This document shows positions 43,956 through 52,885 of a stretch of 64,000 bases of DNA, piece after piece. The position numbers were made by a program, and so were the translations under genes. The notes under the pieces are model-generated. The model had not been told where the DNA came from. It did no database searches and saw only the letters and a program-made list of their open reading frames with translations. Position 1 is the stretch's first letter, and every line of letters begins with the position of its first letter. This DNA comes from Kluyvera sp040932435 (GTDB lineage Bacteria; Pseudomonadota; Gammaproteobacteria; Enterobacterales; Enterobacteriaceae): contig NZ_JBFQGA010000002.1 in NCBI RefSeq assembly GCF_040932435.1, forward strand, positions 434,001 to 498,000. The letters run 5' to 3'.

Positions 43956-45763
43956 CCAACCCACACCGTGGCGGAAATCGCGGGCAGCGCGAGGACATCG
44001 TCCGCCATCTGTCCCATGCCTTCTTTGCGCTGCCATTGCGCGTTCAGCAACGGCGAGTCCGGCAACACCACTTCACAGGCGGCGCGACGGTTAATCGCCA
44101 CCATCACACGCTCTGCGCCAAGCACGCGCAGGAACACCACCACATCACCTTCCGCGTACAGCACTTCACAGCCTCCGTGACGCAGCGCAGGCGTTGCTTT
44201 ACGCAAGTCGGCGAGGCGTTGATAAAGCGCCAGTAGCTCGCCATCCTGCTGTTTTTCGTCCCACGGGAACGGCTTACGGCAGAAAGGATCGTTGTCACCA
44301 TCGAGCCCCACTTCATCACCGTAGTAAATACACGGCACACCGGGCCAGCTAAACAGCCAAACAACCGCCAGCGGCAGGCGCGCCACATCTTTACCCAGCA
44401 GAGACTTAAAGCGCGCGGTGTCGTGGCTATCAAGCTGGTTAAACATCCGTAGCTGCTGTTGGTGCGACAGGCCGGCGCGGTAGTCCTCCATCCACGCAAT
44501 GCAGGTTTGCGCGTCGATTTTCTGCGGATCGTAAGAGATATCGGTGTTGGCGAGAAAACCCCACAGCGGGAAGGTAAAGCCACGATAATTCATCGCCGCG
44601 TCTTCCGCATCCTGTTGTAGCCACTGGCGGGCATCGCCAAAATGTTCGCCCAGCACATAGGCATCCGGACGAGTTTCTTTCGCGGCTTGGGTGATACCGG
44701 AGACGTGCTTGAGGTTATTCTTCGCCCCACCCGCTTCACCCAGCATATGCACCACGTCAAGCCGCCAGCCGTCCATGTTCCACGGCGCTTTTAGCCAGTG
44801 ACGGACAATGCTGTCCTCTCCGGCATAGATCTCATTCACCAGCGCATCGGAGCGAAAGTCGAGCTTTGGCAGGCTAGCATAGCCTAACCAGTCCAGCGCT
44901 TTTCCGTCCTCGGAGAAACTGTAGCGATCGCGCCACGGCGAGTCCGGGTAATGGCAAGCCCCTTCATGACCGCGATTATGGCGGTCAAACCAAGCGTGCG
45001 TGTCGCCGCTGTGGTTAAACACGCCGTCCAGCACCAGCCGCATCCCTTCTCGCTGGGTATTGTGGCGCAGGCGCAGCAGCGCGTCATTGCCGCCAAACTG
45101 CGGGTCGACCTGTCGATAATCTTCGGTATCGTATTTGTGCACGCTCGGGGCCGTGAACACCGGATTGAGGTACAGCGCCGTGACGCCCAGCGTTTTGAGA
45201 TACGGCAGTCTCGCACTAATACCGTCAAGATCGCCGCCGTAGAAGGTTGAACCGCCCGCGTTGGCGGTCAGCGGCTCATCCCATTCACGCAGGACAATAT
45301 CGTGACCAGCCGCGTGGTGGTGATAGATCTTATCCTGCTGCTCGCTACGCGATGGGCTACGGGCAAAACGGTCGGGGAAAATCTGATAGAAAACCTGATC
45401 GGCGACCCACTGCGGGCCAGCGTCCGGGCTGTCGTAGGCAAAAAGCGCAAGTTTCGCCGGAGGAATGGCGCTAAAACCCTTCGGCGCAAACCACAGTTGG
45501 CGGTCATCCCACAGCAGCTTAAAGCCATAGCGCCGACGCGGTTGTCCTTCATGCAGCGTTATTTCCCCACGCCACTGCACAACGTCGGGAGCCGGAGATT
45601 TGCTGCTCCGGCGCATCGGCAGCGCCATCTCTTCGTTATCGACTTCCGCACGCAGGGTGACCCGTCGCGGCAGGTCATCGCCGCGCAGCCAAAGCGTGAT
45701 TATCAGTTTATCCTGCTGCTGTTTTATAAAGGGAGCAACAGGCAGGTGCCAGGCGTTTAACAT
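43949..45763 (-). CDS. malZ: Maltodextrin glucosidase MalZ
   Basis: 604 aa from the ATG at 45763, exactly the E. coli length; ATGs at 45766 and 45781 are also in frame but add no homology. A GH13 enzyme: N-terminal beta domain, then the catalytic barrel with RLVLDGVFNH, DGWRLDVVHM (nucleophile Asp), VLGEHFGDAR (acid Glu) and FNQLDSHDTAR. It releases glucose from the reducing end of maltodextrins in the cytosol. A possible MalT box lies upstream (45840-45849). Confidence 0.97.
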   Translation of the reverse strand: MLNAWHLPVAPFIKQQQDKLIITLWLRGDDLPRRVTLRAEVDNEEMALPMRRSSKSPAPDVVQWRGEITLHEGQPRRRYGFKLLWDDRQLWFAPKGFSAIPPAKLALFAYDSPDAGPQWVADQVFYQIFPDRFARSPSRSEQQDKIYHHHAAGHDIVLREWDEPLTANAGGSTFYGGDLDGISARLPYLKTLGVTALYLNPVFTAPSVHKYDTEDYRQVDPQFGGNDALLRLRHNTQREGMRLVLDGVFNHSGDTHAWFDRHNRGHEGACHYPDSPWRDRYSFSEDGKALDWLGYASLPKLDFRSDALVNEIYAGEDSIVRHWLKAPWNMDGWRLDVVHMLGEAGGAKNNLKHVSGITQAAKETRPDAYVLGEHFGDARQWLQQDAEDAAMNYRGFTFPLWGFLANTDISYDPQKIDAQTCIAWMEDYRAGLSHQQQLRMFNQLDSHDTARFKSLLGKDVARLPLAVVWLFSWPGVPCIYYGDEVGLDGDNDPFCRKPFPWDEKQQDGELLALYQRLADLRKATPALRHGGCEVLYAEGDVVVFLRVLGAERVMVAINRRAACEVVLPDSPLLNAQWQRKEGMGQMADDVLALPAISATVWVGH

Positions 45764-45839
45764 CATTTTCCCCATCATCAAAATGTGCCCACCTTGCCAT
45801 ACGCCGATTTTACCCTACTCATCTTTTACCGTTTTTTAT

Positions 45840-45849
45840 AGGGAGGAGG
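45840..45849 (+). promoter_or_regulatory. Possible MalT box upstream of malZ
   Basis: AGGGAGGAGG matches 9 of 10 bases of the MalT consensus GGGGA(T/G)GAGG, about 77 bp before the malZ start, in opposite orientation. Confidence 0.4.
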
Positions 45850-45872
45850 ATGGGGGCGCAGATTTTAGGCAT

Positions 45873-45902
45873 AAAAAAACCCGGCGTTAAAGCCGGGTTT
45901 TC
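45873..45902 (-). terminator. Intrinsic terminator after proY
   Basis: Minus-strand stem AAAACCCGGC / GCCGGGTTTT with a 6-nt loop and U tract, 20 nt past the proY stop. Confidence 0.9.
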
Positions 45903-45919
45903 AGGATACAGATCGGAAA

Positions 45920-47272
45920 TTAACGGCTGTAGCGCTTTTTAAACATCCATCCCACCAGCAGCAGCAGTATCCACGCGAAGCCCACATACAAAGAGATGCG
46001 AGTTTCCGGGTGGTAGCCAATCAGGGCGATGATAAACACCAGGAACACCAAACCAACGATGGTGGTAGCCACGCCGCCCGGGACTTTAAATTTCAACGCT
46101 TTCACTTCATCGACCGACAGGCGGCGACGGAATGCAACCTGGGAGAGCAGGATCATAATCCATACCCACACCGTGGCGAAGGTAGCCAGCGAAGCAATCA
46201 CCAAGAACACGTTTTCTGGCATGATGTAGTTGAGGTACACCGCGAACAGCAGCGCAACGGTCATCACCGTAACCGTCACCCATGGAATGCCGCGACGCGA
46301 GGTTTTGGCGAAGAACTTCGGCGCACTTCCCTGCTCGGCCATGCCGTGCAGCATGCGACCAACGCCAAACACATCGGCATTAATTGCCGAAAGCGAGGCC
46401 GTCAGCACCACGAAGTTCAGGATGCTGGCCGCAAAGGTGATTCCCAGATGTTGGAAGGTCAACACGAATGGGCTGCCATCGGTCCCGACCTGGTTCCACG
46501 GGTAGATAGACATAATGACAAACAGCGTACCGACGTAGAACACCAGAATACGCACCGGCACGGAGTTTATCGCGCGTGGAATAGACTCCTGCGGGTTTTT
46601 GGCTTCACCGGCGGTAATGCCGATAATTTCAATCCCGCCGTAGGCGAACATCACCATCTGTAGCGACATCACCATCCCGAGCCAGCCGTTGCTAAAGAAG
46701 CCGCCGTTGGTCCACAGGTTATGAATGCCGGTAGGCTGTCCGCCGTTGCCTATCCCCCAAATAATGATGCCGAAACCGGCAACGATCATGACGATAATGG
46801 TGGCCACTTTGAAAAAGGAGAACCAGAATTCCAGTTCACCGAACACCTTGACGCTCATCAGGTTGATGGCGCAGATAAGCAGCACGACGCTCAGCACCCA
46901 TATCCAGTGCGGCACCGTGGGGAACCAAATGCCCATGTAAATACCGAAGGCGGTCACATCGGCGATGGCGACAATCAGGATTTCAAAACAGTAGGTCCAG
47001 CCGGTGATATAGCCCGCCAACGGCCCCAAGTTTTCTTGAGCATAGCGAGAAAAGGAGCTTGCGGACGGGTTATGCACGGACATTTCGCCCAGCGCACGCA
47101 TAATGATATAAGCGGCAACGCCACCGATAATATAAGCCAGCAGGACGCTTGGCCCGGCCATTTTGATTGCGTCAGCAGAGCCGTAAAATAGCCCAGTACC
47201 AATTGCCGAACCTAGGGCCATAAAGCGAATGTGTCGGGCGCTTAGCCCACGCTTTAGCTTGTTTTTTTCCAT
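45920..47272 (-). CDS. proY: ProY amino acid permease (proline-specific type)
   Basis: About 450 aa from the ATG at 47272, where homology to E. coli ProY (457 aa) begins (MEKNKLKRGLSARHIRFMALG). An ATG five codons earlier (47287) is the alternative. APC-superfamily permease with 12 helices and the consensus amphipathic GSAIGTGLFYGSADAI. E. coli ProY is a cryptic permease able to transport proline when overexpressed, and a role in histidine uptake has been reported. It lies after brnQ, separated by a terminator. Confidence 0.95.
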   Translation of the reverse strand: MEKNKLKRGLSARHIRFMALGSAIGTGLFYGSADAIKMAGPSVLLAYIIGGVAAYIIMRALGEMSVHNPSASSFSRYAQENLGPLAGYITGWTYCFEILIVAIADVTAFGIYMGIWFPTVPHWIWVLSVVLLICAINLMSVKVFGELEFWFSFFKVATIIVMIVAGFGIIIWGIGNGGQPTGIHNLWTNGGFFSNGWLGMVMSLQMVMFAYGGIEIIGITAGEAKNPQESIPRAINSVPVRILVFYVGTLFVIMSIYPWNQVGTDGSPFVLTFQHLGITFAASILNFVVLTASLSAINADVFGVGRMLHGMAEQGSAPKFFAKTSRRGIPWVTVTVMTVALLFAVYLNYIMPENVFLVIASLATFATVWVWIMILLSQVAFRRRLSVDEVKALKFKVPGGVATTIVGLVFLVFIIALIGYHPETRISLYVGFAWILLLLVGWMFKKRYSR

Positions 47273-47350
47273 CGTTTCCAGTGCCATGTCAGACCCATCG
47301 TCCCCGCCCGCGAACGCCCGCGGCCTGAAGGACTTAGGTTAAAGTACCCA

Positions 47351-47385
47351 AAATAAAAAACCACGGAACATCACATTCCGTGGTT
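47351..47385 (-). terminator. Intrinsic terminator after brnQ
   Basis: Perfect minus-strand 10-bp stem AACCACGGAA / TTCCGTGGTT with a 7-nt loop, followed by TTTTTTATTTT. Confidence 0.9.
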
Positions 47386-47410
47386 AAACACCGTTAAAGC
47401 GCAGCGTGAA

Positions 47411-48730
47411 TTAATGTGCGCTTGATGTTACCTGGCGTCCTGCCATGCGATCCCAGACAACTGCCAGAACCGTCATCACAACCGTCGGCATCAACCATGC
47501 TAGACCCTGCTCCGCCATTGGCAAGCGAGCGGTCCAACTAGGCAGCAGATCGGCGAATGCAGAAGCCTTGATACCGTCAAGGATACCAAAAACAAGGCTG
47601 ATAAACATCGGTGGTGCAATAACGCGGCTGGAATTATGCCACCAGTTGCGGGTAAAACTGAGCACCACCAGTGCGATACACGGCGGGTAGATGGCCGTCA
47701 GTACCGGAATGGAGATTTGAATCAGGTGGCTCAGCCCCAGATTCGACACCGCCATGGAGAACAGACCCAAGGCAAAGACCAGCGTGCGGTAGGAGAACGG
47801 CAGGTACTGCGCGAAAAACTCGGCACAAGCACAGGTCAGGCCAACCGCGGTCACCAAACAGGCGATGAAGATAAGCGCCGCCAGCATCAAGCTGCCTGCA
47901 CCGCCGAAGGTGTGCTGAACGTAAGCGTGCAGAATCGCGGCACCATTGGCGTTTTGGTCAACCAGCGTCGCACTATCAGAACCCAGACGGAACAGCGCCA
48001 GATACAGCAGCGTCAGGCCCACGCCTGCCATCAGACCGGCCCAAATCGTGTAGCGAGTCAGCAAACGCGCTTCGGTTACGCCACGAGAACGCGCAGCGTT
48101 TACGATAACAATACCGAACACCATCGCGCCCAGCGTATCCATGGTCAGATAGCCGTTAACGAATCCGTTGGAGAAGGCGGCAGTTTCATAGGCCTCCATC
48201 GCGTGGCTGATAGGACCTGCCGGCCAGATAACCGCGGCAACGGACAGCACAATCAGCGCCAGAATTTTCAGCGGAGCTAGGAAGTTACCGACGGTATCCA
48301 GCAGTTTACCCGGATAGAGAGAAACCAAGATAACCAGCGCAAAATAGATAACGCTATAGATAAACAGCGGCAGTTCACCGTTACCGGTCAACGGTGCAAT
48401 ACCGATTTCAAACGACACGGTCGCCGTACGCGGCGTCGCAAACAGCGGGCCCACGGCAAGGTAACAGACGGTCGCCAGCAGCACGCCAGCCACTTTGCCA
48501 ATCGGCGTGCTCAAGCTGTCAACGCCACCGCCAACTTTCGCCAGCGCGACTACGGTCAGCACCGGCAGACCCACGGCGGTAATCAAAAAGCCAATAGCCG
48601 CAGTCCAGACGTGAGGACCGGCCTGCAAGCCAACCATAGGAGGGAAAATGATGTTGCCTGCGCCAACAAACAACGCAAAGGTCATAAAGCCCAGAGCGAT
48701 GATGTCACGCGATTTCAATTGATGGGTCAT
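47411..48730 (-). CDS. brnQ: Branched-chain amino acid transporter BrnQ
   Basis: 439 aa, E. coli length; LIVCS family with 12 predicted helices, beginning MTHQLKSRDIIALGFMTFALFVGAGNIIFPP. Imports leucine, isoleucine and valine with a cation across the inner membrane. In E. coli it lies between phoR and proY; the order is kept here, but the phoR-brnQ gap is longer (754 bp) and holds an adhesin remnant. Confidence 0.97.
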   Translation of the reverse strand: MTHQLKSRDIIALGFMTFALFVGAGNIIFPPMVGLQAGPHVWTAAIGFLITAVGLPVLTVVALAKVGGGVDSLSTPIGKVAGVLLATVCYLAVGPLFATPRTATVSFEIGIAPLTGNGELPLFIYSVIYFALVILVSLYPGKLLDTVGNFLAPLKILALIVLSVAAVIWPAGPISHAMEAYETAAFSNGFVNGYLTMDTLGAMVFGIVIVNAARSRGVTEARLLTRYTIWAGLMAGVGLTLLYLALFRLGSDSATLVDQNANGAAILHAYVQHTFGGAGSLMLAALIFIACLVTAVGLTCACAEFFAQYLPFSYRTLVFALGLFSMAVSNLGLSHLIQISIPVLTAIYPPCIALVVLSFTRNWWHNSSRVIAPPMFISLVFGILDGIKASAFADLLPSWTARLPMAEQGLAWLMPTVVMTVLAVVWDRMAGRQVTSSAH

Positions 48731-49085
48731 ATGTAACTACTGCCTGTGGATGTGGTGTTGTAAAACATAAATTTATCGCGCCGATACCTGTGGAATGAAG
48801 CAGGGGAACCGGCAACAAACTCAGCGGGATATGCTCCCATCGCGGTATAGAGAAGAATAGTTTTTTGATTTACCGCGAATTAGCAGTCTGTTTACGACTG
48901 CATGGGGGCCAATTTAAACGCTTATAACGTTTTAAAGCAACACGGGATCGCAAAACCAGATGATTATATTGATTGTTAATTAACAACCAGACTTATTAAC
49001 TGGATTTAAGAAAGACACCCGGCTAATAATTCGAATAAAAAATAGCCAAACGTTCGTTAATCAGGCAGCAAAAAGTTGACTGTAA
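48731..49085. other. brnQ upstream region (355 bp)
   Basis: A/T-rich; contains the brnQ promoter region and two small inverted repeats: CGCGGTA / TACCGCG (48841-48847 and 48871-48877) and GCAGTC / GACTGC (48883-48901). On the brnQ-sense strand both could fold in the leader. No ORF seen. Confidence 0.5.
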
Positions 49086-49370
49086 AGTAAACGGACCAGC
49101 GATGATGGGAACGATGTCATTAAAGACTTCCACGCCGACGAAGGCGAACGCATCGATCCAAGCGATCTACCGGGCGACGTTGCAGACTCTGACCTGGCAT
49201 CTTACATTCGGGTCACGGACGACGGAGCGGGCAATAGGCTGATTGAAATTAATACCGATGGGCAGATACAAAACAGCGGCTCAACGATGACTATCAGCGT
49301 TGAAAACGGCTCTTCTGCCGATATTGATATTAATAGCATGCTGGCAAAATCGGAACTTCCGATTCTCTAG
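49086..49370 (+). pseudogene. C-terminal remnant of a type I-secreted RTX/Bap-like adhesin
   Basis: Frame without a start codon, open from 49086 (stop at 49083) to the TAG at 49368. It reads GNDVIKDFHADEGERIDPSDL, then DLASYIRVTDDGAGNRLIEIN and finally SMLAKSELPIL before the stop. This is the typical C-terminal secretion-signal region of large repeat adhesins exported by type I secretion (the roughly 95-residue class with I-DF, LS-Y-hydrophobic and acidic repeats). It lacks the rest of the protein, so it is a remnant. No secretion genes (lapB/C-type ABC exporter) lie near it in the window. Confidence 0.72.
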
Positions 49371-49412
49371 TGATAAACCGGCGCCCGAGGTAAAAGTTGG
49401 GGTGTTTGCACT

Positions 49413-49479
49413 GCCCGATGACGCGGAGCGATAAGGCCTACAAAATACCGTAGGCCCGATAAGCTCCGCGCCACCGGGC
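49413..49479. repeat. BIME (two inverted REP units) after phoR
   Basis: A GCCCGATGACGCGGAGCGATAAGGCCTAC-type unit (49413-49441) and the inverted GTAGGCCCGATAAGCTCCGCG unit (49450-49479) separated by 8 bp. It ends 6 bp before the phoR stop codon region, so it likely forms the 3' end of the phoBR transcript. Confidence 0.85.
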
Positions 49480-49484
49480 ATTTT

Positions 49485-50780
49485 TCAACCGTTATCTTTG
49501 GCGATTAACCGCTCGGGCAACACGAAGCTAAAGCACGATCCCTTGCCTAATGTACTGGTGATATCCAGACGGCTGTCATGATGACTCACCGCATGTTTGA
49601 CGATGGCCAGACCCAGCCCACTGCCCCCGGTTTGCCTTGAACGCGCCTTATCGACGCGATAGAAACGCTCGGTCAGCCTTGGCAGATGTTCAGGCGCAAC
49701 CCCCGGTCCATTATCTTCGACGCTAAATAACGCACCGTGCGGCACTCGCTGCCAACGAACGGTAATCAGCGTGCCCTCCGGCGTATGATTCACCGCGTTG
49801 TAAACCAAGTTCGACATCGCGCTACGCAACTGTTCTTCATTGCCCAGCACCTTCAGCGACTCATCCACCTCAAAGCGCAACTGATGTTGATGCTGGCTCA
49901 GGGTTTGCGCCTCACGTTCGACGACGCGCAGCATCAGCGGAACATCAATTCTTTCGTTCAGCAACAGCACCGGCGACGCCTCAATTTTTGACAGCGTCAG
50001 TAGCTGTTTCACCAGCCCGGCCATACGCTGCGTTTGCTCGCCCATCGTATGCAGCGCTTTTTCGCGGACCGCCCCTTCCAGCACCTGTTCCTGCATCATC
50101 TCCAGATATCCCTGCAACACGGTCAACGGCGTGCGCAGCTCATGACTGACGTTGGCGAAAAAGTTACGCCGCGCGCCTTCTAACTGGTGCATCTGCGTCA
50201 CATCACGCGCCACCATCAGCAGCTGACGATCGGTATAGGGCATCACACGAATTTCAAGATGACGTCCGCTGTTAAGCACGAGGTGCAGCGGTTTTAGGAA
50301 ATCACGTTTTTTAAGGTGTTGGGTAAATTCGGGGTAACGCAGCAGGTTTAAAATATTTTGCCCACTATCATCGGGCCAGCGAAGTCCCAGCAGCTGCTGG
50401 GCTAGGCCATTACACCAGAAAATGGCCCCTTCTTCCGTGGTCAGCACCACCGCATCCGGCAGAGATTCCGCGCCGCTGCGAAAGCGCTTAATCAAATTAC
50501 CCAGCTCGCGACGGCGTTTTTTATTACGCAACTGCATCTGGTTTAGCCCATACAGCAAGGGCTCCCAGCTACCTCGCCCCGGCGGCGGAGTCATACTTCT
50601 GTCGACCCACAGCCACCAAGAAAGGCGCAGTAAATTCCAGAAATGCCAGACCAGTAGCCCGGTCACTGCCGCCAGTAAAAACCACGGCAGATACCCAAAC
50701 ACCAGCCCCAGTACCACGGCCGGGAGGCAGCATAACAGCAGCTCCAGGGCCAGCCTTTTCCATGACAGCCGTTCCAGCAC
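49485..50780 (-). CDS. phoR: Phosphate regulon sensor histidine kinase PhoR
   Basis: 431 aa, E. coli length. Two N-terminal membrane helices (about 9-55), a basic linker (KKRRRELGNLIKRFRSG), a PAS domain (about 95-195), the HisKA box NVSHELRTPL (phospho-His about 213) and the ATPase domain with NLVYNAVNH, EDNGPG and GGSGLGLAIVKH. Senses the phosphate state through the Pst transporter and PhoU and phosphorylates PhoB. It lies 21 bp after phoB. Confidence 0.98.
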   Translation of the reverse strand: MLERLSWKRLALELLLCCLPAVVLGLVFGYLPWFLLAAVTGLLVWHFWNLLRLSWWLWVDRSMTPPPGRGSWEPLLYGLNQMQLRNKKRRRELGNLIKRFRSGAESLPDAVVLTTEEGAIFWCNGLAQQLLGLRWPDDSGQNILNLLRYPEFTQHLKKRDFLKPLHLVLNSGRHLEIRVMPYTDRQLLMVARDVTQMHQLEGARRNFFANVSHELRTPLTVLQGYLEMMQEQVLEGAVREKALHTMGEQTQRMAGLVKQLLTLSKIEASPVLLLNERIDVPLMLRVVEREAQTLSQHQHQLRFEVDESLKVLGNEEQLRSAMSNLVYNAVNHTPEGTLITVRWQRVPHGALFSVEDNGPGVAPEHLPRLTERFYRVDKARSRQTGGSGLGLAIVKHAVSHHDSRLDITSTLGKGSCFSFVLPERLIAKDNG

Positions 50781-50801
50781 GGGTCACACTCCTGTCAAAA
50801 A

Positions 50802-51491
50802 TTAAAAACGGGCGGAAAAACGATAACCCGTCCCGCGTACGGTTTGCACCATGCGGTCATGACCACTGTGTTCCAGCGCTTTGCGTAGACGACGAATATG
50901 CACGTCAACGGTACGATCTTCAACATAAACATTGGTTCCCCACACGTGGTTCAGCAGCTGCTCGCGGCTGTAGACTCGCTCCGGGTGCGTCATGAAGAAG
51001 TGCAGCAGTTTAAATTCGGTAGGCCCCATGTCCAGCGGGTTTTCACCGGTCATCACCCGGTGTGAGGTAGGGTCAAGGCTCAACCCCTGCATTTCAATCA
51101 CCTCTTCCACCGCCATCGGTGAAATACGGCGCATTACGGCTTTAATTCGCGCCACCAGCTCTTTTGGCGAAAACGGCTTGGTAATGTAATCATCTGCGCC
51201 TGTTTCCAGGCCGCGCACGCGATCTTCTTCTTCACCACGCGCCGTAAGCATCATCACCGGAATGTCACGCGTAAGCGCTTCACGTTTGATATGCTTAATA
51301 AATTGCAGCCCAGACCCACCCGGTAACATCCAGTCGAGCAAAATAAGATCGGGCCAAGGTTCATTCAGTTTACTGATAGCGCTATCGTAGTCTTCCGCTT
51401 CCACCGGCTGAAAACCATTTTGTTCCAGCACAAAACACACCATCTCGCGGATCGGCGCTTCATCTTCAACGACCAGAATACGTCTTGCCAT
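50802..51491 (-). CDS. phoB: Phosphate regulon response regulator PhoB
   Basis: 229 aa, E. coli length. Receiver domain with acidic pocket (VVEDEAP) and phospho-acceptor Asp53 in LILLDWMLPGG, and Lys in KPFSP; C-terminal OmpR-type winged helix with RTVDVHIRRLRKALE. Activates genes with Pho boxes under phosphate limitation. An apparent Pho box at 51538-51555 indicates autoregulation. Divergent from sbcD. Confidence 0.98.
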   Translation of the reverse strand: MARRILVVEDEAPIREMVCFVLEQNGFQPVEAEDYDSAISKLNEPWPDLILLDWMLPGGSGLQFIKHIKREALTRDIPVMMLTARGEEEDRVRGLETGADDYITKPFSPKELVARIKAVMRRISPMAVEEVIEMQGLSLDPTSHRVMTGENPLDMGPTEFKLLHFFMTHPERVYSREQLLNHVWGTNVYVEDRTVDVHIRRLRKALEHSGHDRMVQTVRGTGYRFSARF

Positions 51492-51517
51492 TATTTGCCC
51501 TGTTTTTAGACATCAGT

Positions 51518-51555
51518 ATTATATACGGCGTCATTATGCGTCAGATTTATTACAG
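51518..51555 (-). promoter_or_regulatory. Pho box and -10 of phoB
   Basis: Minus-strand CTGTAATAAATCTGACGC (51538-51555) matches the E. coli phoB Pho box with one change in CTGTCATA. The -10 TATAAT (51518-51523) follows 14 bp downstream, the usual PhoB-dependent layout without a -35 hexamer. Confidence 0.8.
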
Positions 51556-51682
51556 TTTTATGATAAACATGACCGTTTGATGATCGTGCTTTACCTTTTA
51601 TGACACAACGAAAACGCCTACATAGACCTTCACGTAGGTGGATGTTTATAATCAACTTTACGCCACCTTTCACGGAACCGCT

Positions 51683-52885
51683 ATGCGCATTATCCACACG
51701 TCGGACTGGCACCTTGGCCAGAATTTCTACAGCAAAAGCCGGGCCGCCGAACATGACGCCTTTCTCCAATGGTTGTTGACCACCGCCGAAGCGGAACAGG
51801 TCGACGCCATTATCGTGGCGGGCGATATCTTCGATACCGGCTCGCCGCCGAGCTATGCGCGCGAGCTGTACAACCGATTTGTGGTGAATCTGCAGCAAAC
51901 CGGCTGCCATCTGGTCGTGCTGGCGGGCAACCATGACTCCGTAGCGACGCTTAACGAGTCACGCGATATTCTCTCGTTTCTCAATACCACGGTCATTGCC
52001 AGCGCAGGCCACGCGCCTTTTATCTTAAATCAGCGCGACGGCACGCCCGGTGCGGTATTCTGCCCGGTGCCATTTTTACGTCCGCGCGACATCATCACCA
52101 GCCAAGCGGGGCTTTCCGGCAGCGAGAAACAGCGTCAGGTGCTGGAAAGCATCACCGACTACTATCAGCAACAATACCAGCAGGCGAGTGAACTGCGCGC
52201 CGACCGTGCGCTGCCGATTATCGCCAGTGGCCACCTGACCACCGTCGGCGCCAGCAAAAGTGACGCGGTACGCGACATCTATATTGGCACACTGGATGCG
52301 TTTCCGGCGCAAAACTTCCCGCCCGCCGACTACATCGCGCTGGGGCACATTCACCGGGCGCAGAAAATCGGCGGCAGCGAACATATCCGTTACAGCGGCT
52401 CGCCAATCGCCTTAAGTTTTGATGAAACCGGCAAGAGCAAAAGCGTTAATTTGGTCACCTTCAATAACGGCGCGCTCAATGAGGTAACGCCGCTTGTCGT
52501 GCCGGTAACCCAGCCGCTGGCGGTGATTAAAGGTGATTTCGGCAGCATCAGTGCGCAGTTAGCCGAATGGCGGCTTGCCGATGCCCAGCCCGCGACATGG
52601 GTCGATATTGAGATAACCAGCGACGAGTACCTGCACGATATCCAGCGCAAAATTCAAGTCATTACCGACGACCTGCCGGTCGAGGTGCTGCTGGTTCGCC
52701 GCAGCCGGGAACAGCGACAGCGCATTCTGGCAAATCAAGCGCGCGAAACCCTGAGCGAACTGAGCGTTGAGGAGGTGTTCCACCGCCGTCTAGCGCTGGA
52801 AACGCTGGAAGAGCCAGAGCAGCAACGCTTACAAACGCTATTTAATGAAACGCTCAACGGCCTTGGCGAGGAGCAACAGCCATGA
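51683..52885 (+). CDS. sbcD: Nuclease SbcCD subunit D
   Basis: 400 aa from the ATG at 51683, E. coli length; the frame from 51638 is in the upstream region. Calcineurin-like metallophosphoesterase with TSDWHLGQ (Asp8, His10), GDIFDTG, AGNHDS and ALGHIHRA. With SbcC forms the bacterial Mre11-Rad50 complex, cutting hairpins and protein-blocked DNA ends. Overlaps sbcC by 4 bp (ATGA). Confidence 0.97.
   Translation: MRIIHTSDWHLGQNFYSKSRAAEHDAFLQWLLTTAEAEQVDAIIVAGDIFDTGSPPSYARELYNRFVVNLQQTGCHLVVLAGNHDSVATLNESRDILSFLNTTVIASAGHAPFILNQRDGTPGAVFCPVPFLRPRDIITSQAGLSGSEKQRQVLESITDYYQQQYQQASELRADRALPIIASGHLTTVGASKSDAVRDIYIGTLDAFPAQNFPPADYIALGHIHRAQKIGGSEHIRYSGSPIALSFDETGKSKSVNLVTFNNGALNEVTPLVVPVTQPLAVIKGDFGSISAQLAEWRLADAQPATWVDIEITSDEYLHDIQRKIQVITDDLPVEVLLVRRSREQRQRILANQARETLSELSVEEVFHRRLALETLEEPEQQRLQTLFNETLNGLGEEQQP

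Noticed and set aside
43949..45763. Alternative malZ start codons at 45766 and 45781
   Set aside because: The start at 45763 gives exactly the E. coli length and N-terminus (MLNAWHLPV).
49281..49481. 66-residue minus-strand frame opposite the adhesin remnant
   Set aside because: It runs over the BIME and the remnant with no domain pattern; the plus-strand frame has a clear family pattern.
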